A DNA stretch of 64,000 bases from Geosiphon pyriformis. Taxonomy: Eukaryota; Glomeromycota; Glomeromycetes; Archaeosporales; Geosiphonaceae. Below are positions 47,601 through 58,740 of the stretch, piece after piece. Made by a program: the position numbers and the translations under genes. Each line of letters opens with the position of its first letter. Position 1 is the stretch's first letter. The DNA lies in contig JAAOMT010000435.1 in assembly GCA_016748015.1 (NCBI GenBank), positions 178,310 to 242,309 of the forward strand, in the 5' to 3' direction. Under the pieces are notes generated by a model, which did not search any database, was not told the DNA's origin, and worked only from the letters and a program-made list of their open reading frames with translations.

Positions 47601-48221
47601 ATAAGTTGCCATTAATACTTACTCAGAATAAAAAAAAAAGACAAAAGACAAATTTCAAGCCACTTTCTTTAGTAAATAATTAAACCAAAAAAACATCTAC
47701 TTTATATTTTGCTCAAATATATAAATTACAATAAGAAGTTTTTATCTATAAAAACTTGTATCTTATCAGAAGAAGAATACAAAACACATATCTGTTATTA
47801 TTACAAAACATATTACTAAAAATACTTTAAATACCCAAAATAATAAAAAAAATAAAACAATAAATTTTGCTTAGTTTGTCATAAAATTCTGCCAGATAAA
47901 AAAATGTAAAATAATATTTCTGATTAAGAAAAAACATATAATACATTATGTCAATACACAATTCTCATTAACAACTAAGTAAATAGAAGAACATCTTTTA
48001 ATGTTATATAAAACAAAGCTCTTTTATACTTAAATAGTTATTTTCATAATAAAAATAAAATTTGAAGAATGGCAAGTGCCAAAATTAAAAACACTTTACT
48101 TAGTAAAATTTTAACAATCAAAAACAATTTATTAAAACTGTTTTTATTTTAAACTCAGACTTCTTTGTTGACATTATGTGTAAGCTAAAACAATTTTATA
48201 AATATTACCAAGATTTAATAC
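44686..48221 (+). pseudogene. Family A gag and protease-region remnants, plus copy continued
   Basis: Left part, 44686-45899: a gag stretch including FELAKLKANYVQAINLMI and LDTKLKQFGKAINQKIKKYL, homologous to the minus strand near 56350-56570. Right part, from 46597: LFKSFDNFRKHFIQYLRN, then a retropepsin region FILNSKL (catalytic Asp now Asn) near 47168, and LVNNNWLFKTNT. The end (KQFYKYYQDLILL near 48190-48220) matches the region before the zinc ribbon in minus copy 2. Heavily broken. Confidence 0.6.
45900..46596 (-). repeat. Family A LTR inserted in the plus copy (probable solo LTR)
   Basis: Begins TGTTACAGATAATTATTTGAG and ends ACTAACA. It shares the A-rich tract and (decayed) hairpin with other family A LTRs but lacks the repeat block near the other end. 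Flanks ATGT and ATTT are a poor match, so the target duplication is not established. Confidence 0.6.
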
Positions 48222-49153
48222 TATTACAAGTGCTTATTTGTGGTGTTAATACAAATAACAAACCTATAACTTGGTGCTTAATAGCTTAATAATGTTGGTA
48301 ATTCTGAAGGTTTTTGTGATTTGAAGGTTTTAGTAAAGTTTTTTATATAATAAACAAAAATTCAATTAATGTTTCAGTACCTATCTCAGAAGTTCTTTCT
48401 GTAAATTTCTTTTTCAACATAGTAGCCAGTCTTTTTTGGCAGTCTTGCTCTTTTAATAAGCTATTTTCAATTTTATGAGTTCTTTATCTTTGTTTTATAG
48501 ATCTTTTACCAAGCTATTCTTGACATCAATAATTCAATACTTAATTCTTTTAATCAATTAGTAAACAACAAAAAAATAAAATAAAAAAAAATAAAAAAAA
48601 ATAAAAAAAATAAAAAAAAAATAAAAAAATAAATATTCTGTCAATAGCCATAATCAAGAGCTATTGATTCAATATGGTTAAGTATTGGATTTTATTAACA
48701 TAAAGTGTTGATAGAATAGGAATGATTAATATTTTTTAATCAAATGATAATAATATGAATTTAAATAATAATTGATATTTTATTGATATGTAATTTAATT
48801 TCACTTTAAGTTGTAGAAAACTACTTTTTGAAAAAAGAAGTATTGAGTGATTAATAGATTCTAACTGATTGTTAGTATTGATTTTGTTTTTTTTGCTTTT
48901 AATACTTTTATTATATATACATAATTCTTGTTATATGAGATTTTACATTTTCTTAAACAATATGTTATGATTTTCTGATAATGTGCTTATTGTTAAGCAG
49001 TGTGCCATAATTTACTGACAATATACACATTATTGAACAATATGTCATAATTTTCTAATATTGTGTTTACTTACTAAGTACTATTCTCTTATTGATCTAT
49101 TTTTTTATCTGTTTTTTTTACTTTCTTTCTTTGTACTTTTTCTATAAGTAATA
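48222..49153 (-). repeat. Family A 3' LTR, minus copy 2
   Basis: Begins TATTACAAGTGCTTATTTG and ends AAGTAATA. Pairs with 61123-62096: both carry a 40-bp-type tandem block (TGTTAAGCAGTGTGCCATAA variants, about 48950-49075) instead of the GAATTC-type units of other family A LTRs. Polypurine tract (TTATTTCTTTCTTTAAT on plus) follows. Confidence 0.85.
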
Positions 49154-50130
49154 TTATTTCTTTCTTTAATATTGAGCTTTGTTGAAATTTTTATTTTGGA
49201 TTAAGTTTATTACTTCTTTTTCTAATACTGTTTGTTTAATTCTGTTCCTTATTTCTTCAGATTAAGAGTTGTTCATTTTTTTTTACTGGTTTACAGTTAT
49301 TGTTTCTATTTTTTAATGTAGTAGTATTTCTGAAAATTTTGAAATATAGTGTGTAATTAGTAAATTGTTTTGATGTATAGTTTAAAATTTGTTTTCTTTT
49401 CAATAAAATTTTTAATCTGTTGTACTATTTTTTAATTGAATATTTTTTTGAATTTGTTGATATATAATTTTTGAATATTCAGTTTTTGTTTCAATTGATA
49501 ATAACAATATAATACTGGAAGTTGTTCTATTTATAGCTTCCAGTTTTTTTTAGTTAGTTTTTCTGTTAAGATTATCTTTGATATTTTTCCAAAAGTGTTT
49601 TTTACTTTTTTTATAACTTTATTTAACTAGTACTTTATTTGTAGTTGCTAATATAGAGTAATTCTTGCTTTTTTCTCTTTTTTAGTGTTTTGATAACAAA
49701 ATGTTTGGTGGTTAATAACAATTTTTATATTTAATTGTTGTTAATTTATGGCTTAGAATAATTGTTAAGCTATTGTGTAAATGTGGTCTAAGATTTCTAT
49801 TTTTTTGTTGTTGCTTTTGTTATATTTACCATGTCTTTATATATTTTTGTAGATTAATTTAATGTGTTTGTGTTAATAATTATGATTGGTTTCAGATTTT
49901 GTGAAATTTTATCTGGTTGGACTAGTATTTATTGTATTTCTAATTGTGAAATATTACTGGTGAATAATAATACTATATTGTAATATAGTTTCAGTTAATC
50001 TCCAGATGCTGCTTTAGTTAAGATTTTGTTGTCTCATCTTAATTTATAAGCTTTATTTTCTAAAAATTTTTCAATGTGAAAATGTCTATTTTATTTAAAG
50101 TCAAATTTTTCACTCTATTGTTTTTCTACT
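49154..50130 (-). pseudogene. Family A 3' region after integrase, minus copy 2
   Basis: Minus-strand translation gives LRWDNKILTKAASGD-like sequence near 50010, the end of an integrase C-terminal domain. A long Lys/Asn-rich tail follows with no recognised domain and many stops. Confidence 0.4.
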
Positions 50131-50960
50131 TTGGTAAAATATAAAAATATTTTGTCTTCAATTCTAAATTTGACTGGTTTATTTAGTAATTGTTTATCAT
50201 GTTATTTTTTCTGTTTTTTTTGTAATTTTTGGATGTTATTAACTGTTCTTCACTTTTTGTTTTCTAATGTTTTCATTAAATCATATGTTTTTTTCAGCAA
50301 TGTTTTTTGAAAATTGGCTTCTGTTATTAGTTTTATTAGATATATATTAATATCTATTTCGATTAGTAATGCTGTTGTTCTACTATAGACAAGTTTAAAT
50401 AGTATTATTTGTATGGTATCTTGCTTTATTGTTCAATAAGCAAATAATACTAATGGTATAAACAAATCTTATTTGTCCTGATTTTTTTGACTGATCTTGG
50501 CTATTACTTTATACAATGTTTTATTAAATCTTTTGATTAAGCTATTTGTTTATAGATAATATAGTAATAATAATGGTCTTTTGATTCCAAATCTTTGACT
50601 TAATTTTGTTAATATTCTGTTCACAAAGTGAGTTTCTTGATCTGATAACAATTTTTTTGGATATCTATGTCAACAAATTAAATCTTGATAAATGAATTTA
50701 GCTACTAATTCTGTATTTGCTCTTTGAATTGCTTTTGTTTTTGGTCATTTTGTGAAATAATCTATGACTACTGCTATATATTTATTGTTTTTGCTAATTA
50801 TTGTTAATGGTCTAACTAAGTTAATTCTAATTCAATCAAATAGTTGTCATATTTTGATTGGTTTTAATGGTTTATTGGGTTTTGTTTCTTTTTTTCTTTG
50901 ACAAATATCACAATTTTGAACATATTAGATAATGTTTAGATATATGAATGGCTAATAATA
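50131..50960 (-). pseudogene. Family A integrase, minus copy 2
   Basis: Homologous on the minus strand to 24780-25560: core residues near 50730-50800, a KLLSDQET-like stretch near 50630, and the NGLIERFN-type motif decayed near 50520-50560. PVKFRIEDKIFLYFTKV near 50150-50190 is the C-terminal domain. Broken by stops. Confidence 0.7.
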
Positions 50961-51299
50961 TCTTTTTCTTATTCTTTTTATGATTGCTTTTTTATAAAAA
51001 TGTTTTGTTATTAGATCTGAATACATATTAAATAGTATTGTTTTTTTTTCTGATTTTGTAATTACTCTAAATGGCTAATCTGAGTATTTTTTGTTTTTTT
51101 AGTATAATATATCTTGATAAATTATAAAATATTTTGCTTGTTGTTTTATGTTGTTTTGTTCTTTTTAAGATAATTTTTTCTTGAACTGTTGAGTATTAAT
51201 GTAATGTTAGAGTTGTTGATATTTTTGTGTGTTTATTTTTTGTTATATTTTTGGGTTAAAATGTTCTTAGATTTGTCTTATTTATGACAAATTATTAAT

Positions 51300-52540
51300 A
51301 TTTCCATTTTTTTTTCTTTTTTTATAATGTATAATATAATTAAATAGTGATAATTTTATTTTCTATTTTGCATAACAATTGTTTTCAAATTTTTGCTTTT
51401 GGATTGATGTCAATTCTTTATAATTAATATATATCTCAAACTTTTAACTCAAATTTTTTTTTTATTTGATAACAGTCTAATAGATAGCTAAGTATTTTAA
51501 TGCTAAGATTTCATAGTTTTTTTGGCTGGACTTAAACTTCTACTGGCATATGTCACTGGATGTTCTTATTCATCTGTTTTTTTTTGTGACAATACAGTTC
51601 TCAATACTTAATTAGATATATTAGTAGTAATAATAAATAACTTGCTATAATTTGTATAGATCAATACTAGTGCTTAAATAAGCTTTCTTTTCAAAATATT
51701 AAAAGCTTCTTGTTGGGTTTTAGTTTTTTTATATTTCACATTTTTTGCTTAAAGCTAATAAAATAATTGAGCCAATTTGAAGAAGTTTTGGATGAAACAG
51801 TAATAGTATTCAGCAAATCTTAAGAATCCTCTTAATTTTGTTAAATTTGTTGGTATTGTGAAGTTTTTAACTATTTCAATTTTGTCTGGATCTGTTTTGA
51901 TGTTGTCTTTGTTTATAACATGTCCCAAAAACTTGAGTTCAGTTTTGCCAAAAAAGCATTTAATTGTATTCAACTTTAATTTGGCTCTTCTTAATCTTTC
52001 AAACACTTATTGAAGATGATAGAAATAGTCATTAAATATTTTAGAGAACACATTGGTGTTATCCAAGTAGATTATTACTGATTTCCATAGTAATCTGGTG
52101 TATACAATTTCCATGAGCCATTAAAAAATAGCTGAAGCATTAGTTAAGCCAAATAGTATAATATCAAATTCAAAGTTCTCTTTTCTGGTAGTAAACATGG
52201 TTTTCTCTTTGTTGGCTGAATTTATGACTACTTATTAATAACTACTATCTAAGTCTAATATTAAACACTATTTTTTTCCTCTAAAAGCATCAAATAATTC
52301 TTAAATCTATAAAGTCAGATAGCTGTTTCTATGAATAATATTGTTGAGTTTTTGATAATTTACACAAAAACAGATCTTTCTATTTTTCTTATAAATAAAT
52401 ACTACTGGTGATAACTATAGGCTTATTGATAATTGAATTAACCTATTGTCCAACATTCTGTTGATTTTTTGTCTGATGATTTTATGGCTGGCTGGTGGTA
52501 CTTTATATGCTTTTTGTTTAAATGGTATTGCATTTCCAGT
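51300..52540 (-). pseudogene. Family A reverse transcriptase and RNase H, minus copy 2
   Basis: RT on the minus strand: VIIYLDN for YLDD (about 52055-52080), then an 83-codon open stretch 52006-51755 with KLKLNTIKCFFGKTELKFLG, TIPTNLTKLRGFL and AEYYYCFIQNF, the end of palm and thumb. RNase H remains at about 51540-51720. The start of RT near 52490 has an IKSSDKK-like stretch. Several stops. Confidence 0.78.
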
Positions 52541-53194
52541 TTTAATCTAATGTTAGATAATATCAGTTCTACCAAATTCGTTTTCATTGGCAAAGATATA
52601 AGTGAAATTGTTAAATAGTATCTTGAGTTGTATTTGTTAAAATGGGTCTAAATTTCCTAAGTTTATTTGTTCTAATTGTTTAAGTTATAACAAATAATAC
52701 TTTTCTTATTTATAGATTGTTTGTGATGTGATATCTACATATTTACATAATTGTAAAAAGTCTAAAATAGTGGTTGGTAATTGGTTTTCAACTTTAATGT
52801 TTAAGTATCTAATAGTAATTTTACTTAATATTTCTATGGGGTCTCCAGTTGTATTATATATTGAGATTTTAATGTGTTTATAGTTCTTGGCTAGTATGTA
52901 GAAATTGGTAATACTAATTGCTCTTGATTTACAAATAGTTGGTTTAACTTTAAAAATCTGGATCTGATTTTTTACTTTCTTTTTTATTATTAATATGTAT
53001 TGATTATATGGTAAAATAGAAATTGACTGATAAATAGAGATAATTTTTTTCTTATCAATTGTTTTTTTTTCCACCATATTAACTGATATATCTATTTTAT
53101 CTGTTGATCTAAATCTTTTTATCTCTCTTGCTATAATCCCAAACTTTTTTCTTGTTTTCACTAATATTAACTGAGCTATTTTAACTAAAGACAA
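52541..53194 (-). pseudogene. Family A linker between dUTPase-like domain and RT, minus copy 2
   Basis: An open frame of 162 codons (53194-52706) on the minus strand starts SLVKIAQLIL. It contains REIKRFRSTDKIDISVNM, a beta-rich stretch and HIKISIYNTTGDPIEI, and ends LPTTILDFLQLCKYVDITSQTIY. Its first residues continue the dUTPase-like domain; the rest has no family I can name. Confidence 0.55.
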
Positions 53195-53515
53195 GAATAT
53201 TTTCTATGCTATTTTTTTGTTTGGTTCAATAATATATCTCTTTTCTGAATTGTTTTGTAGTATTGCAATAATATTTTCTATATATTTCATATTAATTATT
53301 TTTTTTTTAATATTAATCTCTTTTTTTACTAAACTAGATTTAGAGACTAGTTAAACTATTATTGTTGCTAGAATTTTTTGTACTGTTTTCAGATTTATAC
53401 TAATATGTAAATGAGATTCTAATCTGATGGCAGTTTTTTTTAAATGCTTGAAATCAAATCCTGTATTAGTATTATGTGCATGTTCTGGCATAATATCTTT
53501 ATTGTTATTATTAAA
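53190..53515 (-). pseudogene. Family A dUTPase-like domain, minus copy 2
   Basis: Minus-strand order: HNTNTGFDF (53447-53475; motif 1, usually DAGxDL), VSKSSLVKKE (53326-53347; motif 2, usually RSSLAxKG), INMKYIENIIAIL (53260-53296; motif 3, usually DxGYxGxI), and KKIA followed by a stop then KIFLSLVKIAQL (about 53175-53218; motif 4, GxxIAQ-like). Spacing and order fit a trimeric dUTPase of about 105-120 residues. It lies between the zinc ribbon/N-rich linker and RT. Two stops and loss of the motif 1 and 3 key residues mean it is dead. Confidence 0.65.
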
Positions 53516-53860
53516 CTATTTTAGTTTCTGCTTTATTGACAGATTTGAAAGTACAATATATTGTTCAGAATTGTAATTGGAATTTGAATTGTTATTGTTG
53601 TTGTCATAGTAAATAGAGTTAGAATTATTGTTGTTATTATTATTAAAGTCTGAATTGTGTTTAGATTTAGATTCTGATTCCAATGTGCATTTATTGATTG
53701 GTTTTTTTTCTTTGGGAATTAAATAGATTATGTGTGGTGGTAGATTGTAGATGAGATTACAATTGTCACAATATTCAAAGTCACTTAGAATTAAACAATA
53801 TTTACACAGCTTTATATTTAATTGTTCTAGTTTTTGTTTTTGCTCTTTTCTAATCAACAC
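53516..53860 (-). pseudogene. Family A zinc ribbon and Asn-rich linker, minus copy 2
   Basis: The 114-codon open frame on the minus strand has CKYCLILSDFEYCDNC (C-x2-C-x8-C-x2-C, near 53760-53810), then a hydrophobic YNLPPHIIYLIP patch and an Asn/Ser-rich stretch. The four-Cys module is intact; it was probably part of the polyprotein between protease and dUTPase-like domain. Confidence 0.65.
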
Positions 53861-53879
53861 TAAGTATTAGTAGTGCTCA

Positions 53880-54896
53880 TAAAATTGTTCTGAATTGTCC
53901 ATAATATTATTAAAGATGTTAAAAGTTAGGACAAATTCGGATTCAGGAAGTGTTAGTAGATTATTTTTGATTTTTTATATTTTACTGGATAAAGCATCTT
54001 TAACTTTAGCACTTATTATTTTCCAGATTTCATGTTTGTTGTATGAATAACTTCTTAAATATGTAAATGCTTATTTCCAGATAGCATCAATTGAAATTTT
54101 TTTTCATATTCAGTTATTGATTAAACTTGTATATTAACATGTTTTGTCATATGTTTCTCCTTATTTAGGAATGTTATTCCATATTTCTTTGTCAAAAAAA
54201 ATTGTTTTACACATAAGACAAAGCTTATTGTTCTATTTTTTTTGTTGTTTGAATTGTCCAAAGCATTCAAAAACACATGGGTGACAATAATACTTAGTTG
54301 CTGTTGGCTATTCTTTGTTATTGCTACAATATACACTTATTGTTGACAATTTTTTGTCACAATTGGCACATATTAATTTGGATCAACAATAATTTGGTTG
54401 TCTTAGTAGTATAGTATATAAAGTATACATTGAAGAGATAACTTAGAGTTGTTCTTTTTCTCTTTTTTTTTCCTTTTTTTTTACAGATTAGAATTAGTGA
54501 TAGTTTATTGTGATCTTTGTTGACTCATAAAACTTGATAAGCTTTTCAAGTAGGTTTTTCTTCTTTTTTCTTAAATTCTATTAGTAAATGTATGGTGATT
54601 GGTTTGAAATGATCACAAGTAACAAATACCTAAGTTTGCTAACTATTTTGACTAAACTGTAGCTTTTAAATATTCCAGTCAAGCATAGTATTAGTTTTGA
54701 ACAACCAGTCATTATTAATTAATGCTTAATATTGTATGGCTTTCATAATAAGAATATTAATTGGTGTAATAATACCATTAACTTTGAATGAAAAGTCATT
54801 AATCTTGTCAATTAAAGTCTTTGTTGTTTTATTGGCAATAATAATTTTAGTACTGATAACACAATCAACTTGGCAACCTAATTGGTTTATGAGTTG
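53880..54896 (-). pseudogene. Family A region between protease and zinc ribbon, minus copy 2
   Basis: Near 54140-54350 pieces in different frames hold Cys pairs (LCLMCKTIF and YYCHPC-like), suggesting a second zinc-binding module. NNDWLFKTNT near 54690-54720 is the end of the protease-like domain. Frames change several times. Confidence 0.5.
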
Positions 54897-55211
54897 TTAT
54901 GTGATAATATTGTTTGTTAAACTACTATCAAAAATTAGCTTAATAGAATGATTATTAACTTTAACATTAGTATACATCACAGTGATTGGTTTAATATTAA
55001 GAGCAGTTCTACTGAATAGTGGTGTTATTGTTGATTCTTTTAACTTAAAGAGAAAAATGACTGCAAATGATTTGTTTTCTGTAATAGTTGCTAGTAAAAT
55101 GTTGTTGATAAGTAATTTGTGATTGGTATTCAGATTGTTGAATAAGTTGGTTGCAGTCAGAAGACTTAAATAATTCTGGAAATTTTGGTTTTGAGTGTAT
55201 TCACTTTTCAA
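54897..55211 (-). pseudogene. Family A aspartic protease, minus copy 2
   Basis: The 104-codon open frame on the minus strand ends with VKVNNHSIKLIFDSSLTNNIIT, a retropepsin active-site region with DSG changed to DSS but the Asp kept. Upstream residues include LLINNILLATITENKSF. The continuation is in 54896-54690. Confidence 0.7.
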
Positions 55212-55497
55212 ATTTCTTGGACATAATTCTAATAACTAATTTGATGCATTGGAGATTAGTTGATACACAACTATTGCCAATCTCTAATTTTGTTGTGTAT
55301 ATATCATTCTTGGTCTTTAGTTTTCAGCTGGCACAGTAATATTAATATTTGTTAAGATTAATATATGATTTGTGACTGTAATTAATATAGTACTGGTGCT
55401 AAAGTCTAATATACTGGAATAGTAGTTCACAGTTTAGAACTAGTAATTAGAACTTTAATATTGATTTCTTGATCATTAGTATTTTAATCTTAATTGA

Positions 55498-56220
55498 TAT
55501 TATAAGTGAATATTTAGGGTCTGGAAACAAATAACAAACTTATAACTTAGTGCTTAATAAGTGATGGTGTTGGTAATATCTAAAGGTTTTGGTGTCTGAA
55601 GGTTTTGGTTGAGTCTTTTGTATAATAGACAGAGATTTAAGTGTTGTTTTCTTATAGCTTCCCAGAATTGCAATTTTATCTAATTTTTGTCTTTAGTATG
55701 ATGGCCAGTTTATTCTGACAGTCATGCCTTTCTGGTAAGTTTATTCATAAATTCTGTAACTCTATACCTTTCCTTTGGGGTTTTTTATCAGGCTATTTTT
55801 AATGTCAATTAATCAATACTTGATCCCTCAAATCAATTAGTAAACAATAAACAACAAAGAAATAAAAGAAAATAAATAAAATAAAGAAATAAGCCAAGGC
55901 AAAAAAGAGTTAGTATCCCATTAATAGCCATGATCAAAAGCTATTGGTCCAATATAGTTAAGTATTAGTAATTATCAACATGAATTTGTTGATATTAGAA
56001 AGATATATTGTGATATTTAATTCTCTAGCCAGAAATTCAGGAATTTCTAAAATCTTGTAATTCTTTAAGAGGAATTCTGAAATTCTAGAATCTTGTAATT
56101 CTTCATACTAGAATTCTGTAATTTTTCTGAAAAAAATTCTGGAATTCCGTTTTTACTATGTCTTATTCTGATTGGCTAATTTGTGTACTAATATATAATT
56201 TCTATATTCTATAAGTAACA
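55498..56220 (-). mobile_element. Solo family A LTR inside minus copy 2
   Basis: Begins TATTATAAGTGAATATTTAGG and ends TATAAGTAACA. Homologous to the solo LTR at 40120-41062 in reverse. Gag-side sequence continues on both flanks. Flanking tetramers TTGA and TTAG do not match well. Confidence 0.75.
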
Positions 56221-56575
56221 TTAGCAGTCTATTCTTAAATATTCTTGTTTACTACAATAGTGGCAGATATATATCTTTTGCTATTATAATTAATTGGCTA
56301 ATGAAGATAATAAATATGATTAATTCTAAAAACAATTGGAGTTTTCTGAATTGTTATGGCATTATAGAAGTTAATAGATTGTCTAATTGTTAATTAAATA
56401 TCTTTTAATTTTCTGATTGATGGTTTTGCCAAATTGTTTCAATTTGGTATTCAATTTAAATAATCTATTTATTATTAGGTTTATAGCTTAGATATAATTG
56501 GCTTCAAGTTTGGCTGATTCAAAATCTCTGATATGTATAACTGTATCTTAGAATGTTTATAGATGTAATAGACAT
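56221..56575 (-). pseudogene. Family A gag fragment between two insertions, minus copy 2
   Basis: Minus-strand translation around 56350-56570 has AKLEANYI, LNTKLKQFGKTINQKIKRYL, matching 45596-45780 of the plus copy. Continues at 59761. Confidence 0.65.
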
Positions 56576-57582
56576 TGTTACAAGTGATTTTTTGGGGTGT
56601 CGAGTAAATAACAAACCTGTAACTTGGTGCTCAAGGTGATTGGTGATGATGATAATCTGAAGGTATTTTATTTGAAGATTTTCCAATTGAATTCTTTGTA
56701 TAATGGACAGAGATTTAATGGTAACAGTTTATCAGTAGTTTCCTGGCACTGTAGTTTCGCCAATTGCTTACTTAGCTTGATGGTTGATAATTTTCTTAAT
56801 ACAATATCCTCTGTAAGTGTATACTAGTGTAGTTTCCTGACGTCAGTTTCTCTGTAAGTCCTCCAAGAGTAAGTGTTGTTTAAACAAGTTTATTTCTTTG
56901 TAAGTTCTTCAAGAGTAAGTATTTTTTAGTAAGCTTTATTTCTCCATAAGTCCTCTAAGAGTAAATCCTTTAATCAAGTTAGTAGACAACAAAGAAAATA
57001 AAGAAAAATAAAAGAGAAAATAAAAAAGAAGCCAAGGCAATTTGCAAGTTAGTAACGCATCAATAGCCATAATCAAGAGCTATTGTTCCAGTATGGTTAA
57101 GTATCAGTTACCATTAACATGAAGTGTTGATAGTGGAGAATGAATTTGATATAATGAATAATTATTTATTTGAGAATTGTAGTAACTAAGCTAAAAATTC
57201 TTGGTGTTGATTCTTTTTTTTTTTTTTTTTTGTAATTTTAATAATTATAATTTTGTGAGTTTAATTGATTCTATGAGTCTAATTGACTCCACAAATCAAT
57301 TGACTCTAAGTTCTATTGACTAATTTTCTAATTTCTGATACTACTGTTATATATACGTATTTGAGATTCCTCAATTCCTCAATTCTTCATGTCAGGAATC
57401 CTGAAATTCCTGGAATTCTGCAATTCATTTGAGAAAAATCCTGGAATTCTGGAATTCTGCGATTCCTCATGTAAGAATCCTGCAATTTTTCTGAAAGGAA
57501 TTCTAGAATTCCACATTTACTATGTTTACTTATGATTGGCTAATTTATATGCTAATATACTTCCTATATTTTATGAGTAATA
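56576..57582 (-). repeat. 3' LTR of the nested derivative
   Basis: Begins TGTTACAAGTGATTTTTTGG and ends ATGAGTAATA. Includes three 46-bp tandem units starting 56850, 56896 and 56942, the CAATAGC/GCTATTG hairpin (57061-57085) and GAATTC-type palindromic units (about 57365-57500). Preceded on the element strand by the polypurine tract AAAAGAGAGAATAA. Confidence 0.9.
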
Positions 57583-58055
57583 TTATTCTCTCTTTTAATA
57601 TTGAGCTCCTGTGAAATCTTCTAAATCTCTCTTTTGTATCAATGTTGTTGTGGTAATTTTTATTGCTATTTGTAAATCTAATTTTATACATGACTGGGGT
57701 TTTTAACTGTAGTGGTCTGTTCAAAATATCCATGTTCAAATCTTGTATCTGTATTATGTACATGTTCAGACATAATGTTTTTATTATTATCACTGAATTG
57801 AGTTAATTCCTGCTCTATTGTAAGATTTAGAAGTGTGATATATTATTTGGTGTTTGAAGTGGAGTTTGAATTGTTGTTGGCAGAGTTTAAATCATTGTTT
57901 GTCATTAGCGGAGTTTGAATCATTGTTGTTATCAGTGGAGTTTGAATTAGAATTAAGTTCCAATTCCGATTCCCATTTGTTCTTGCTGATAGGCTCTTCT
58001 TTGAATATATGACACATAGAAGTGGATTGTAACTATGTCCCAATATTCTGACTTA
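57583..58055 (-). pseudogene. Gag-pol remnant in the nested derivative
   Basis: Minus strand: a 66-codon open frame at 58043-57843 ends in an Asn/Ser/Thr-rich stretch, then EHVHNTDTRFEHGY near 57720-57770 (start of the dUTPase-like domain, motif 1 decayed). It aligns with 53480-53770 of the full element. Everything from dUTPase motif 2 to integrase is deleted. Confidence 0.6.
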
Positions 58056-58612
58056 GGGCTGTCAGGTAAGTTTTGCTGATTTATTGGTACTGTGAGAATT
58101 AGGTTTTATTGGGCTATCAGAGGTAAGTTTCCTTGTATGATAGTGGGGTTTGGAATTTATTAAACTTTAAATGTTCGGTTTTTTGGATAATTCTCAGAGT
58201 TTGAATTGCTAGAGGTTTAACGAGTTTTATTGATGGTAAGTTTCTTTGTACAATAGCGGGGTTGGAATTATCGGGTTTCAAATATTTGAGGGGTTTTTTT
58301 TTTTTTTTTTTTTTTGAATAATCGGGTCTTGAATAATCGAAGTTTTAATTTAACGAGTTTTTAACAAATTTATCAATAGTAATTTTCGAATGTTCGGGGT
58401 TTTAACAATTGGGTCTTAAATAATCGGAGTTTGAATTTAACAAATTTTTTTTTTTTTTCAAAGGTGAGTTTCAAATGTTCGGGGTTTTAATGATTGGGTT
58501 TTGAATAATTGGAGTTTTAATGAGTTTATCAATGGTAATTTTTGAATGTTTAGGGTTTTAATGATCAAGTCTTGAATAATTGGAGTTTTAATTTAACGAG
58601 GTTTTCAAAGGT
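58056..58612 (-). repeat. CpG-retaining, internally repetitive insert in the nested derivative
   Basis: About 555 bp with no homology to full family A on either side of it. It consists of several imperfect units built from AATGTTCGGGGTTTTAA, TCTTGAATAATCGG, GAGTTTTAATTTAACGAG and TCAATGGTAA-like pieces, plus poly-T runs at about 58294-58315 and 58446-58459. CpG is frequent here and nearly absent around it. No coding is evident. Subterminal repeats of a pogo/Tigger-type DNA element are one possible source. Confidence 0.6.
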
Positions 58613-58721
58613 AATAATAAAATAAGGATTTTGCAAATCCTAAGTAATTTTCTCTTGTTTTCTCTTGGTCTGCCATTTTCTTGCATGATTGTTGTTGGTA
58701 TTGGTTCTCTGTTGGATTATA

Positions 58722-58738
58722 CTTCACAGGGAGCACCA
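58722..58738 (-). other. Primer-binding site of the nested derivative (best preserved)
   Basis: On the minus strand TGGTGCTCCCTGTGAAG begins 2 nt after the 5' LTR. TGGTGCTCC is the exact complement of the last nine bases (including CCA) of the tRNA-Val at 3904-3976; the next bases match only with a one-base bulge. Confidence 0.8.
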
Positions 58739-58740
58739 AA

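Larger units (their letters stand above)
34943..48221 (+). mobile_element. Ty3/gypsy family A, plus copy, split by nested insertions
   Basis: Starts in the middle of a family A LTR (34943-35603), continues with primer-binding site and leader, and is interrupted at 36071-44685 by family B copy 2. The duplicated CTAT on both sides proves continuity. It resumes at 44686 with gag and protease-region remnants and carries an LTR at 45900-46596. It ends at 48221, where minus copy 2 of family A begins. RT and integrase of this copy are absent from the window. Confidence 0.75.
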
